NCBI RefSeq assembly: GCF_030846775.1
Contig: NZ_CP132910.1
Location: 2,142,001-2,206,000, forward strand
Source of the DNA: Geothrix sp. 21YS21S-2
Lineage (GTDB): Bacteria > Acidobacteriota > Holophagae > Holophagales > Holophagaceae
DNA: 64,000 bases
Direction: 5' to 3'
Below are positions 24,982 through 33,717 of this stretch, one piece after another. The position numbers and the translations under genes were made by a program. Within the stretch, counting starts at the first letter, position 1. Every line of letters starts with the position of its first letter. Below the pieces are notes generated by a model that worked only from the letters and a program-made list of their open reading frames with translations, was not told the origin of the DNA and ran no database searches.

Positions 24982-25065
24982 CTCCTCAAGCGCATCGCCT
25001 ACGGTTACCGGGATGAGGCCTGCTTCTTCCTCAAGATCCGTGCGGCTTTCCCCGGTAATCCGTGA
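24982..25065 (+). pseudogene. Transposase C-terminal fragment
   Basis: Twenty-seven codons ending in TGA read KRIAYGYRDEACFFLKIR followed by AAFPGNP. The YGYRD...F..KIR pattern resembles the end of ISL3/IS204-type transposases. No upstream reading frame continues it for any useful length, so it is a remnant. Its stop codon lies within the right terminal repeat of the IS scar. Confidence 0.6.
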
Positions 25066-25120
25066 AGAACCCTTATTTTGAGTCGGGTAGGCCGGGGAGC
25101 TTGCGCCCCCGGCCCCCCTC

Positions 25121-25154
25121 AGATCCGGACGTGCGGGACTACCGCATCCGGCTC
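25121..25154 (-). ncRNA. Group II intron domain V
   Basis: A 34-base hairpin on the minus strand starting GAGCCGGATGCGG and ending CCGGATCT, with the catalytic AGC triad near the 5' end and a GTAG-type loop. Domain VI (about 25117-25082) follows immediately with a long GC stem and the 3' splice site. An intact domain V indicates that splicing may still work. Confidence 0.85.
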
Positions 25155-25158
25155 CTCG

Positions 25159-26487
25159 TCACGGTCGCTGAGGACGTAGTTTCGATGCGTAACTGATGGC
25201 TGGGGCCAGTGGGAACCGAGCCAGAAGCTTGTTCATGCGATCCCAGGTCATGCGGGCCCGCTGGGACCTCCGGTTGAGCCATCCACGCCACCTTCGCCCA
25301 ACTTCATAGCGGAAGTGCGCCAGGGCCCTGGAGTTCCCCGTGATCCCGTAATACCTGAAGTGACCGACCAGTTTCTGGTTGATCGTCCGCCATTGCTCGC
25401 GCACCGGGAGGTGGCGGTGTTTGGCCATCCACTCCCCGATCTTCGTGAGCGCCCGACTCATCCGGCTCTTCGCGGTCTTCCGCTTCACCACCCACCGGCC
25501 GTTCTTGGCCGTGGCCCAGTAGTGGGTGAATCCCAGGAAGTCGAAGTGGCCTGGTCCCCCATTGGGGTCCCTGGGCTCCCTCGGCTTCCAGAACTCCACC
25601 AGCCGGGTCTTATCCGGGTGGATCGTCAGGCCATACCGCTCGAACCGCTTGGGCAGGACTTCCATAACCCGCTTGGCATCCTCCTCCTGGGCAAAGCCCA
25701 TCACGAAGTCGTCCGCGTAGCGCACCAGGAAGGCCCGACCCCGGAGTCGGGGCTTGACCTCCCTTTCAAACCACACGTCCAGCACCTCGTGGAGGTAGAT
25801 GTTGGCGAGCATCGGACTGACCACCCCGCCCTGGGGCGAGCCGGTTTCCGGGTGCGTGATGCATCCTTTCTCCAGCACGCCCGCGTTGAGCCATTTGCCG
25901 ATCAGGCGCCTCAGAACGCCGTCCTTCATCCGCAGGTCAAGGATTTCCCGCAGCTTCCCGTGGTCCAAAGTATCGAAATACTTACGGATATCCACGTCAA
26001 GCACCCAGCCTCCCCCCATGTCCATCAACCCCTGCCAAATCGCCTCCAGCGCCATGTGCGCGGAGCGCCCGGGCCTGAACCCGTAGGAGCAGTCCAGGAA
26101 GTCCTGCTCATAGAGCGGTTCCATCACCATCACCACGGCCCTTTGCAGGACCTTGTCTTCGAAGGCGGGAATGCCCAGGGGGCGTTGGCTGCCATCCCCT
26201 TTCGGGATGTAGGTTCTCCGGACTGGAGGGGCCTTGTAGGTGTCGCCGTTCTTAGCCCGGTTCAGGAGGCTCTGGAGGTTGGACTCCAGGTTTTCCCCGT
26301 ATTCCTTGCCCGTCACGCCGTCCACCCCGGTCGCCCCATCCTTGCGGGTGCGCCCGAAGGCTTCCTTCATCCAGTCCAGGTCCATGTGGTAGGCCAAGGA
26401 GGTGAAAGCCACCTCCGGGTGGATCCTGGCCAGTTCTGCGATCCGTTGTTGTTTCGTGGAGACGCTGTTGGATGTCATTGCACCCAT
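25159..26487 (-). CDS. ltrA: Group II intron reverse transcriptase/maturase
   Basis: A 442-residue intron-encoded protein. The reverse transcriptase domain has VDIRKYFDTLDH, GSPQGGVVSPMLANIYLH and the catalytic YADD (257-260). The maturase X domain follows (about 330-440) with the FLGFTHYW and INQKLVGHFRYYG segments. No HNH endonuclease is present. The ATG at 26487 is favoured by AAGGGA about seven bases upstream; codons further upstream lie in intron RNA and are not used. The reading frame is uninterrupted, so the protein is probably functional. Confidence 0.95.
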   Translation of the reverse strand: MGAMTSNSVSTKQQRIAELARIHPEVAFTSLAYHMDLDWMKEAFGRTRKDGATGVDGVTGKEYGENLESNLQSLLNRAKNGDTYKAPPVRRTYIPKGDGSQRPLGIPAFEDKVLQRAVVMVMEPLYEQDFLDCSYGFRPGRSAHMALEAIWQGLMDMGGGWVLDVDIRKYFDTLDHGKLREILDLRMKDGVLRRLIGKWLNAGVLEKGCITHPETGSPQGGVVSPMLANIYLHEVLDVWFEREVKPRLRGRAFLVRYADDFVMGFAQEEDAKRVMEVLPKRFERYGLTIHPDKTRLVEFWKPREPRDPNGGPGHFDFLGFTHYWATAKNGRWVVKRKTAKSRMSRALTKIGEWMAKHRHLPVREQWRTINQKLVGHFRYYGITGNSRALAHFRYEVGRRWRGWLNRRSQRARMTWDRMNKLLARFPLAPAISYASKLRPQRP

Positions 26488-27127
26488 TATCTTTCCCTTC
26501 AACGGTTCCGTGATCCGGCAGCTCCTTGGCTCCAGCGGGTCCCGGCGGCCCGGTTCCCCGCGATCATCGCTACTATGAGCTGCTCCGACTTCCGGCCACC
26601 CCTCCCGCGCTCCTTCGTTTCCTTCAGTTTGCGGTACCGCCCTGTGCCGGCTGTTCGCTCCCGCCGGGGGCGGCACCCCCCGGCGAGCCTGGGTTCGTTT
26701 TACGTGGCTTCCCTCACCACTGGGTTGTTGGCGGAGATGGCTGGATCTCCCAGGTTCCTGGGGAACCCCTGTGCACGTGCCCTGCTCTATGACCCCGGTG
26801 GGACCCTACGGTCAGGCCCTTGCGACCTTCGGGTGCTGTCTTCCGATCGGAGAACGGCGTCGACTCCCACGGTTGGATGCTTTCGGGGCTCCATCACACG
26901 GCCCATGCACTCCCTGTCTACGCTTCACGAGGTCGGTCGCCCTTCCCCACGCAAGACTCGGTTCCGGCTGCTGGCCAGCTTTGCCGGGCGGGGCTTGCTG
27001 CCTCCCCGCTGGGCTCCATTGCGAGGTTTCAGTCTGTCTTAGGTCATCCATCCTCCTCGCCCAGGCTTGGCCTGGCGCACTCCCCGTCCATCCCCGTTAA
27101 TCCCCGGCTGGTTCTTTTGGCCGGTCT

Positions 27128-27144
27128 ACTGCAGAATCCGGGCT
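27128..27144 (-). repeat. Right copy of 17-base inverted repeat flanking mobile scar
   Basis: ACTGCAGAATCCGGGCT is the reverse complement of 24586-24602. It lies 47 bases outside the 5' end of the group II intron and 36 bases before the tetR stop codon. Confidence 0.65.
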
Positions 27145-27179
27145 GAGAGGGTGTCTGCTAAAAGGAAGGCCCCCTCCGA

Positions 27180-27731
27180 CTACTGGATCGTGAGAGTCAG
27201 CAGGGTGTCGAGCATGCCCCTCAGCTCGTCCACGTCCCGCGCCTCGGCCTTGAAGCCCCTCGCCGAGGCCGCCAGCACCCGGGCGATGCCCGCCAGGGCC
27301 GCGTCGTCCCGGGCCTCGAGGGCGGAGACCCGCCGGAGGATGGGGACCAGCAGGGCCTCGAAGGCGGCGAAGCCCTTGGCCTTCACGTCCTCGGCGAAGG
27401 CCAGGCCGCAGCTGGCCAGGTCCCGGGCGTCGGGCGAACCCTGCATCATCCGGAAGGGCTGCACGATCCAGCACTCGAAGGCGAAGCGCAGCTGCTCCAG
27501 GGGGGTCGGGCGCTCAGGGAGGCCCCGCTCGATCTCCGCCAGGGTCCGGGCCATGAATTCGGCCATGGAGCTCTCGAAGACCTTCTCCTTGTTGCAGAAC
27601 CGCAGGTAGAGCGCGGGCCGGGAGATGCCGGCGGCCTCGGCGATGTCGCCCATGGTGGTGCGGCGGAAGCCGTAGCGCACGAAGACGGAGGTCGCGGCCT
27701 CGATGATCTGCTGGTCCCTTTCTTTGCCCAT
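27180..27731 (-). CDS. TetR-family transcriptional repressor
   Basis: A 183-residue regulator. The N-terminal helix-turn-helix (about residues 8-55) reads IIEAATSVFVRYGFRRTTMGDIAEAAGISRPALYLRF, in two adjoining blocks typical of TetR. The C-terminal ligand domain is helical and not recognisable further. It is divergent from an SDR oxidoreductase, with a perfect 10-bp operator dyad nine bases in front of its own start codon. It very likely represses itself and the SDR gene. The stop codon lies just inside the right edge of the mobile-element scar. Confidence 0.93.
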   Translation of the reverse strand: MGKERDQQIIEAATSVFVRYGFRRTTMGDIAEAAGISRPALYLRFCNKEKVFESSMAEFMARTLAEIERGLPERPTPLEQLRFAFECWIVQPFRMMQGSPDARDLASCGLAFAEDVKAKGFAAFEALLVPILRRVSALEARDDAALAGIARVLAASARGFKAEARDVDELRGMLDTLLTLTIQ

Positions 27732-27739
27732 ATCCCAGG

Positions 27740-27766
27740 GTTGACATTTTTTGGAGAAATGTCAAC
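27740..27766. promoter_or_regulatory. TetR operator between tetR and SDR genes
   Basis: GTTGACATTT-N7-AAATGTCAAC is a perfect 10-bp inverted repeat; it extends to 12 of 13 positions with the flanking bases. The TTGACA within each arm could also act as a -35 box in either direction. A weaker TGAC-N7-GTCA dyad follows at about 27778-27792. The position, nine bases from the tetR ATG, fits autorepression and control of the divergent SDR gene. Confidence 0.75.
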
Positions 27767-27814
27767 CTTGGTCGTGATGACAATTTTCGTCAAATCGTCA
27801 AGAAAGGACAAACC

Positions 27815-28750
27815 ATGACTTCCAAGGGAATTCCCCAGGCCTGGGGCGTAGCGGACATCCCCGACCAGACCGGCCGGGTGGCCCTGGTGACCGGCGCCAA
27901 TTCCGGCACCGGCCTGGAGGCCGCCAAGGCCCTGGCGGGCCGCGGCGCCCACGTGATCCTCGCCTGCCGCCGGCTGGAGCGGGCCCTGGGCGCCGAGCAG
28001 TCCATCCTCGCCGCCCACCCCGGGGCCTCCCTGGAGCGCGTGGAACTGGACCTGAGCTCCCTGGACTCGGTGGGCGAGGCCGCCCGCACCGTGCTCAAGC
28101 GCCACGGCAGGCTGGACCTCCTCATCAACAACGCCGGCGTGATGATCCCCCCCTTCAGCCGCACCTCCGAAGGCTTCGAGCTGCAGTTCGGCACGAACCA
28201 CCTGGGCCACTTCGCCCTCACCGGCCACCTGCTGCCCCTGCTCCAGGCGACCCCGGGCTCCCGGGTGGTGACCATGAGCAGCGGCGCCCACAAGTTCGGG
28301 CGGATCCGCTTCGAGGACCTGCAGTTCGCCCGGGGCTACAAGGCCTGGGCCGCCTACGCCCAGTCCAAGATCGCCAACCTGATGTTCACCTTCGAACTCC
28401 AGCGGCGCCTGGCCCGGGCCGGGAGTTCCACCCTGGCGGTGGCGGCCCACCCCGGCTGGTCCCGCACGGAACTCCAGCGGCACGCCACGCGCAACCCCTT
28501 CATGCGCTTTTTCATGACCACGTTCGGCGCCTTCCTGAGCCAGGACGCCGCCCAGGGGGCCCTGCCCCTGCTCCGGGCCGCCGTGGACCCGGAAGCGGCG
28601 GGGGCGGCCTACTACGGCCCCGCCGAATATGCCGAGATGGTCGGCGCGCCCGTGCGGGTCAGGCCCAGCGCGCGCGCCGTGGACGAGGAGGTCCAGGGCC
28701 GGCTCTGGAAGATCTCCGAGCGGCTCACCCAGGTCGCGTACCCCGTGTAG
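27815..28750 (+). CDS. Short-chain dehydrogenase/reductase
   Basis: A 311-residue SDR of the classical/extended retinol dehydrogenase-like type. TGANSGTG near residues 26-33 binds NAD(P)H, NNAG lies near 108-111, a catalytic Ser is in MSSG, and YAQSK supplies Tyr and Lys near 185-189. These proteins reduce or oxidise alcohols and carbonyls; WW-domain oxidoreductase and protochlorophyllide-type relatives share this pattern. The cluster with a TetR repressor suggests a stress- or substrate-inducible detoxification enzyme. AAAGGA lies upstream of the ATG. The substrate is unknown. Confidence 0.9.
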   Translation: MTSKGIPQAWGVADIPDQTGRVALVTGANSGTGLEAAKALAGRGAHVILACRRLERALGAEQSILAAHPGASLERVELDLSSLDSVGEAARTVLKRHGRLDLLINNAGVMIPPFSRTSEGFELQFGTNHLGHFALTGHLLPLLQATPGSRVVTMSSGAHKFGRIRFEDLQFARGYKAWAAYAQSKIANLMFTFELQRRLARAGSSTLAVAAHPGWSRTELQRHATRNPFMRFFMTTFGAFLSQDAAQGALPLLRAAVDPEAAGAAYYGPAEYAEMVGAPVRVRPSARAVDEEVQGRLWKISERLTQVAYPV

Positions 28751-28871
28751 GCGGCCACCGGTTCCGTTATCATGGAGGCTCACCTCCCATTGAATCCGAC
28801 TCCGCATCCTTCATGGACACGGGTCTGCGTTCAACCATGGGGGAACCCCTCCGAACCGACCTGGAGTCCGC

Positions 28872-31800
28872 ATGCGAGTCCGTGCCCTTCTGTCCGCCGC
28901 CCTGCCCTGTGCAGTGGCATTCGCCGCGCCTGCGGAAACGGACTGGCACCTCCTGCCGGCCTTTTCGGCCGAACCCGCCGTGCTGCTGCGCGAAGGATCG
29001 AACCGGATGCCCCGGGAGGGGCAGGCTGTGCACGAACTGCTGGAGGATACCCGGGTCACCTTCGACGCCCAGGGGCGGCGCGAGACCGTCTATCGCTATA
29101 TCTTCCGGGTGGACCACGAGTCCGGGGTCAAGTCCTGGCAGACCGTGGGCAGCGCCTGGGCCCCCTGGCACCAGGAGCGCCCCGTCATCCGGGCCCGCGT
29201 CATCACCCCCGACGGGCGGGTGCACGCCCTGGATCCAGCGACCCTGGGCGAATTTCCCATGAACGAGGACGACACCACCCTCTACGACGACCGCAGGAGG
29301 CTGGCCGGGCCCCTGCCCCAGCTCGCCGTGGGCGCGGTGGCCGAGGTGGAGGTCGTCACCCAGGAAACGGCCCCGGTCCACGCCTCCGGGACCCTGGCCA
29401 CCCTTTCCCTCCACCAGCCGGTCCCCGTGGAGCACACCCGGGTGCGGGTGGAAGTCCCCGAAGCCCTGCCCTTCCGGTGGAAGCTGGCGGGCCTGGGGCC
29501 GGTCCAGCCCCAGCGGACCCGGGAAAACGGCCGGGTCCGCCTGACCCTCGAGCTGGGTCCCATGGAGCCTCCCGAGGACCCGGAGGCCTACTCGGATCCC
29601 GAGGCCCAGCCACGACCCAGCCTCACCTTCTCCACCGCGCCTTCCTGGGCGGCGGCGGCGGCCGGCTACCTGGAGATCACCGAACGCCAGATCGCCGGCG
29701 CCGATCTGGCGGCCTGGGCCCGCTCGGCCATGGGCGACGCGACGGATCCCAGGGAGAAGATCAACCGTCTCCTGGCCCGGATCGGGCGGACCGTCCGTTA
29801 CACGGGCGTGGAATTCGGCGAAGCGGGCATCGTTCCCCGAACCCCCGCCGAAACCCTCGCGCGCGGCTACGGCGACTGCAAGGACAAGGCCGCGCTCCTG
29901 GTGGCCCTGCTCCGCCAGGCGGGCATCGAGGCCCGGATGGCCCTGCTTGAAACGGGGCCGGGCCGGGACGTTGACCCGGAGCTGCCCGGCCTGAACCACT
30001 TCGACCACGCCATCGTGGTGGTGCCCGGGGCCGAACCCCTGTGGATCGATGTCACCGCCGAGTACGGCCGCGCCGGCGACCTGCCCTTCATGGACCAGGG
30101 GCGGCAGGCCCTGGTGGTGGACCGCGGCACCACGGGCCTCGCGACCACTCCCAGGGCCCCGTCCACCGCGAACCTGATCCTGGAGACCCGGGAGGTGTTC
30201 CTGTCCGAATCCGGCAAGGCCCGGGTCGTGGAGACCTCCCATCCGTCGGGCCTCGCCGAGATGACCCTGCGGGGCGAGTTCCCGCCCGCGGACCCGAAAA
30301 AGCAGAAGGACAACCTCCGCAAATACGTCCAGGACACGTACACGGCCCGGGAGCTGGGCGAGTGCGTCGTGGCCGAGGCTTCCGACCTGGGCCGGCCCTT
30401 CACCCTCCGCCTGGAGGGGCTGGACTGCGGCATGGGCCTCACCACGGATGTGGACGCAGCGGTGACCCTCAATGCCTGGGACATGAGTTCCAGACTCCGG
30501 AAGCTCATCCCCACTTCCTACGACCGCAAGGGCAAGGCACCGGTCCAGCACCGGAAGCAGGACCTGCTCATTCCCGAGCCCTATTCGGTTGAATGGCGGT
30601 ACCGGATCGCCGTTCCCGCGGGCTTCGAGGCCCGTCCCCTCCCGCCCTCGGACCGCCTTCCCTTCGGCCCCGCGAGCCTTGTGCGGACCTTCGAGAAGGG
30701 GCCGGAGGGGATGGTCCTGGCAACCTTCCGCTTCGATTCCGGCAAGGCCCGGTGGACCGCCGTGGAGGTGGAGGCGGCCCGGGAAGCCCTGGAGGCCTTC
30801 GGCGCCTCGCTGCCCACGCGCCTGCTCTTCGACCAGGTGGGCGAAGCCCATCTGGCGGCGGGCCGGATCAAGGAGGCCCTCCGGACCTTCCACACCCAGG
30901 CCGAGGCCCAGCCCTCCAAGGGCATTCCCCTCAGCCGCCTGGCCATCGCCCTGCTGCAGGCCGGCCTGGGCGGGGCCGCCCGGGACGCCGCGCGCAAGGC
31001 CTGCAGCCTGGAGCCCGCCAGCATGTTCACCCAGCGTGCCCTGGGCTGGGTTCTGCTCCACGACCTGGTGAACCGGAGCTACCACCCGGGGTGGGACTAT
31101 CCGGGCGCCCTGGCCGCCTACCGCAGGGCCAAGGAGCTTGCTCCCCAGGACGCCCTGACCCGGAAGAACCTGGCCATCCTCCTGGAACACAACCGGGAGG
31201 GCATGCGCTACGGGCCGGGCGCCGACCTGGACGCGGCGATCAGGGAGTATCAGGACCTCCGCAAGGAACTCAAGGTGGAGGACATGAACGTCAACCTCCT
31301 GACCGTCCTTTGGCGGGCGGGCCGCTACAAGGAGGTGGAGGCGTGCGCCCGGACCCTGCCCACGCCCCGGGAAGGCCACGCCTGGCTCCTGGCAGCCCTG
31401 GCCGCCACCCGGGGCGGCACGGCGGCCCTCCAGGAGGGCGCCACCGTCATCGCGGACCAGGCCCAGCGGCGGTCCGCCCTGCTGGAGGCGGGCGACCTCC
31501 TCGCCGGGGCACGCTTGTACCAGGAGGCAGCCACCCTCCTGTCCGCCGGGGCGGACGGAGCCGCCAATGCGCCTGCCATCCGGGGCCGGGCCTCCGTGCT
31601 GGCCAGGACCCGCATCTTCGACGTCCGCAAGCTGGATCCCGCCGATCCCGCCACGCCGGTGTGGCGCCTGTTGCAGACCGCGGTTGACTCCGCCGCCACG
31701 GACGCCGACCTCTTAAAGCTCTTCACGCCGGCCCTCCGGGCCAGCGTGGGCAAGGAAGGGGGCGTGAAGGACCTTCGCAAGGGCCTGGGATTCAACACCA

Positions 31801-32972
31801 TGAAGCGCAACGGGACAGGCGTCGCCCCCGCGGTCACGCTGGACGTGATCCACGCCCTGAGCCAGGTTGTGGTAACCGGAGACCCCGCGTCCGCCTTCAA
31901 GGTCTCCCTGAAGACTCCTGGAGCGGAAGATTCCAACGCACTCTCCTGGTTCGTGGTCCAGGAAAAGGGCCAGTTCCTCCTGGCGGCCACCGACAGCATC
32001 CTATCCACCCTCGGGATCGAGGCCATCCGGCGCCTGGACAAGGGCGATGAGGCCGGGGCCCGGGCCATGCTGGACCATGCCCTGGATGAGGTGAGGCCGG
32101 GAAGCAAGGACGACCCCCTGTCCGGCCACCCCTTCCGCCTGTTCTGGGAGAAGGGGCGGACGGCGACCCGGGACGAGATCCGCGTCGCCGCGGCCGCGCT
32201 GGAAGGGCCGGACAAGGACTGCGCGGGGGCCGTGGCGATCCTGGCCGCCGCGCCGCCCTCGGAGAAGCGTGACCTTGCCCTCATGAACGCCCATCTGGCG
32301 CGCTCGGAATGGAACGCCGCCCTTCCCCTGAGCGAGGGCCTGGCCAAGGCCCATCCCACCTCCAAGGTGGCCGCCCGCGCCTGGGCCGCCAGCCTGAACG
32401 GGAAGCGGAAATGGCCCGAACTCCTGGCCGCCGCGGGGCAGGCGCTCGCGAGGACCCCGGACGACAACGAACCCGCGGACTGGAAGGCCAAGGCGCTGGG
32501 CATGCTGGGACGGCACCAGGAGCGGGAAGACGTCCTCAAGGCGCTTGTCGATTCTGGCAGGGCCACGTCCACCGACTTCAACAACCTCGCCTGGGGCACC
32601 CTGGTCCAGGGCCGGGTCACCGACCAGTCGGTGGAATGGGCCCGCCGGTCGGTCCTCCTCAAGGCCGAGAAGAACGGCGCAGGGCAGCATACGCTCGCCT
32701 CCCTCCTGGCGGAGCGGGGCGAGGCCAAGGAAGCCCTGGACATCTTCCACAAGGAGATGTCGGACCTCGAGGAGGACGAGCCGCGAAGCCAGGACTGGTA
32801 TCTCCTTGGCCGCATCGCCGAGCAGTTCGGGGAGACCGAGGCCGCCATCGACAGCTACCGGCGCGTGACCCCGCCCAAGGACGATTCCGAGGCCGAGGTG
32901 GATTCCTGCCACGCCCTCGCCGTGAAGCGGTTGAAACGCCTCGATAAGCCCGCCAGGAGCCAGTCTACGTAA
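28872..32972 (+). CDS. DUF3857/transglutaminase-like protein with TPR tail
   Basis: A 1366-residue secreted protein. It has a signal peptide (about 1-20, ending AFAAPA), then a DUF3857 beta domain (about 45-260). A transglutaminase-like domain follows (about 280-420), with Cys in GYGDCKDKAALL, His in NHFDHAIVV and Asp in WIDVTAEYG forming the usual triad. The remaining 700 residues are helical TPR-type repeats, for example ALRTFHTQAEAQPSKGIPLS and the C-terminal ASLLAERGEAKEALDIFHKE. GGAG precedes the ATG. Such proteins are common in Acidobacteriota and Bacteroidota; a protease-like or crosslinking role in the periplasm is suspected but unproven. It ends convergently with tlyA (8-base overlap). 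Confidence 0.88.
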   Translation: MRVRALLSAALPCAVAFAAPAETDWHLLPAFSAEPAVLLREGSNRMPREGQAVHELLEDTRVTFDAQGRRETVYRYIFRVDHESGVKSWQTVGSAWAPWHQERPVIRARVITPDGRVHALDPATLGEFPMNEDDTTLYDDRRRLAGPLPQLAVGAVAEVEVVTQETAPVHASGTLATLSLHQPVPVEHTRVRVEVPEALPFRWKLAGLGPVQPQRTRENGRVRLTLELGPMEPPEDPEAYSDPEAQPRPSLTFSTAPSWAAAAAGYLEITERQIAGADLAAWARSAMGDATDPREKINRLLARIGRTVRYTGVEFGEAGIVPRTPAETLARGYGDCKDKAALLVALLRQAGIEARMALLETGPGRDVDPELPGLNHFDHAIVVVPGAEPLWIDVTAEYGRAGDLPFMDQGRQALVVDRGTTGLATTPRAPSTANLILETREVFLSESGKARVVETSHPSGLAEMTLRGEFPPADPKKQKDNLRKYVQDTYTARELGECVVAEASDLGRPFTLRLEGLDCGMGLTTDVDAAVTLNAWDMSSRLRKLIPTSYDRKGKAPVQHRKQDLLIPEPYSVEWRYRIAVPAGFEARPLPPSDRLPFGPASLVRTFEKGPEGMVLATFRFDSGKARWTAVEVEAAREALEAFGASLPTRLLFDQVGEAHLAAGRIKEALRTFHTQAEAQPSKGIPLSRLAIALLQAGLGGAARDAARKACSLEPASMFTQRALGWVLLHDLVNRSYHPGWDYPGALAAYRRAKELAPQDALTRKNLAILLEHNREGMRYGPGADLDAAIREYQDLRKELKVEDMNVNLLTVLWRAGRYKEVEACARTLPTPREGHAWLLAALAATRGGTAALQEGATVIADQAQRRSALLEAGDLLAGARLYQEAATLLSAGADGAANAPAIRGRASVLARTRIFDVRKLDPADPATPVWRLLQTAVDSAATDADLLKLFTPALRASVGKEGGVKDLRKGLGFNTMKRNGTGVAPAVTLDVIHALSQVVVTGDPASAFKVSLKTPGAEDSNALSWFVVQEKGQFLLAATDSILSTLGIEAIRRLDKGDEAGARAMLDHALDEVRPGSKDDPLSGHPFRLFWEKGRTATRDEIRVAAAALEGPDKDCAGAVAILAAAPPSEKRDLALMNAHLARSEWNAALPLSEGLAKAHPTSKVAARAWAASLNGKRKWPELLAAAGQALARTPDDNEPADWKAKALGMLGRHQEREDVLKALVDSGRATSTDFNNLAWGTLVQGRVTDQSVEWARRSVLLKAEKNGAGQHTLASLLAERGEAKEALDIFHKEMSDLEEDEPRSQDWYLLGRIAEQFGETEAAIDSYRRVTPPKDDSEAEVDSCHALAVKRLKRLDKPARSQST

Positions 32973-33717
32973 CAGGAGGCAGGCTCCTGCGCCGGAGGTG
33001 CAGCAGGAACTCCTTGTTCCCCTCCCCCCCCAGGATCGGGCTCACGTCCCACGCCAGCGGCCTCAGCCCGCTCTCCAGGAAGAAGTCCCAGATCTCCCGC
33101 TTCACCCGCTCGTGCACCTCGGGGTCCCTCACGATGCCGCCCGAGCCCACGTCGTCCCTTCCCGCCTCGAACTGGGGCTTCACCAGGAGGATGGCGTCGG
33201 CGCCGGGGGCCAGCGACGGGAGGATGGGCGGGATGGCCAGGCGCAGGGAGATGAAGCTGAGGTCGGCCACCAGGAGGGAGCAGGGCTCGGGCACGAGGGC
33301 GGGGTCCCACAGGCGGAGGTTCACCTGTTCCATGGAGACGACCCGGGGGTCGCTGCGGAGTTTCCAGTGGAGCTGGTTGGTGCCCACGTCCACGGCGTAG
33401 ACGCGGGTGGCGCCCCGCTGGAGGAGGCAGTCCGTGAATCCGCCGGTGGAGGCGCCGGCGTCGAAGCAGACGCGGCCTTCGGGGTCCACCCGGAAGGCCT
33501 CCAGGCCATGGGCCAGCTTCAGGCCGCCCCGGCTGACGAAGGGGAGGGCCTCGCCCCGCAGGCGCAGGACGGCCTCCTCGGCCACCAGGGCGCCGGCCTT
33601 GGTGACGGGGCGGTCGTCCACCAGGGCGTCGCCGGCCATGATCCGCGCGGCGGCCTTGCTGCGGGTCTCGCAGAGGCCCCGCTGCACCAGGAGCAGATCC
33701 AGGCGTGTCCTAGCCAT
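32965..33717 (-). CDS. tlyA: TlyA-family rRNA 2'-O-methyltransferase
   Basis: A 250-residue protein. An N-terminal S4 RNA-binding domain (about 1-60: RLDLLLVQRGLCETRSKAAA) is followed by a Rossmann methyltransferase domain with DAGASTGGFTDCLLQRGA as the SAM-binding motif and VADLSFISLRL as the catalytic strand. Members methylate cytidines in 16S and/or 23S rRNA; some are annotated as haemolysins. The start ATG lies eight bases inside the mltG reading frame, so the two genes are coupled. Confidence 0.94.
   Translation of the reverse strand: MARTRLDLLLVQRGLCETRSKAAARIMAGDALVDDRPVTKAGALVAEEAVLRLRGEALPFVSRGGLKLAHGLEAFRVDPEGRVCFDAGASTGGFTDCLLQRGATRVYAVDVGTNQLHWKLRSDPRVVSMEQVNLRLWDPALVPEPCSLLVADLSFISLRLAIPPILPSLAPGADAILLVKPQFEAGRDDVGSGGIVRDPEVHERVKREIWDFFLESGLRPLAWDVSPILGGEGNKEFLLHLRRRSLPPVT

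Larger units (their letters stand above)
24694..25081 (+). mobile_element. Degenerate insertion sequence with terminal repeats and duplicated target
   Basis: TTCTTCACGGAT at 24707-24718 is inverted perfectly at 25058-25069. Outside these, CCCTTATTTTTGA (24694-24706) and CCCTTATTTTGA (25070-25081) are direct repeats differing by one T, as expected of a target duplication. The inside is only about 340 bases and keeps just the last 27 codons of a transposase, so most of the element has been lost. It also holds the long hairpin at 24831-24926. The group II intron is inserted directly after the right direct repeat. The family is uncertain; the transposase tail looks ISL3-like. Confidence 0.55.
25082..27080 (-). 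mobile_element. Group II intron with encoded maturase
   Basis: A complete-looking 2.0 kb intron on the minus strand. Its 5' end at 27080 reads GTGCGCC, the group II consensus; its 3' end at 25082 closes with AC after domain VI. About 590 bases of structured RNA (27080-26488) precede the maturase gene, and domains V and VI follow it. It is inserted next to the right direct repeat of an IS remnant and opposite to that transposase. The subclass was not determined. The protein lacks an endonuclease domain, which suits a type that enters exposed DNA at replication forks. Confidence 0.88.

Noticed and set aside
24982-26487. Possible retron or diversity-generating reverse transcriptase
   Set aside because: The reverse transcriptase is flanked by a GTGCGCC 5' end and a domain V/VI 3' end and has a maturase domain, so it is a group II intron protein.
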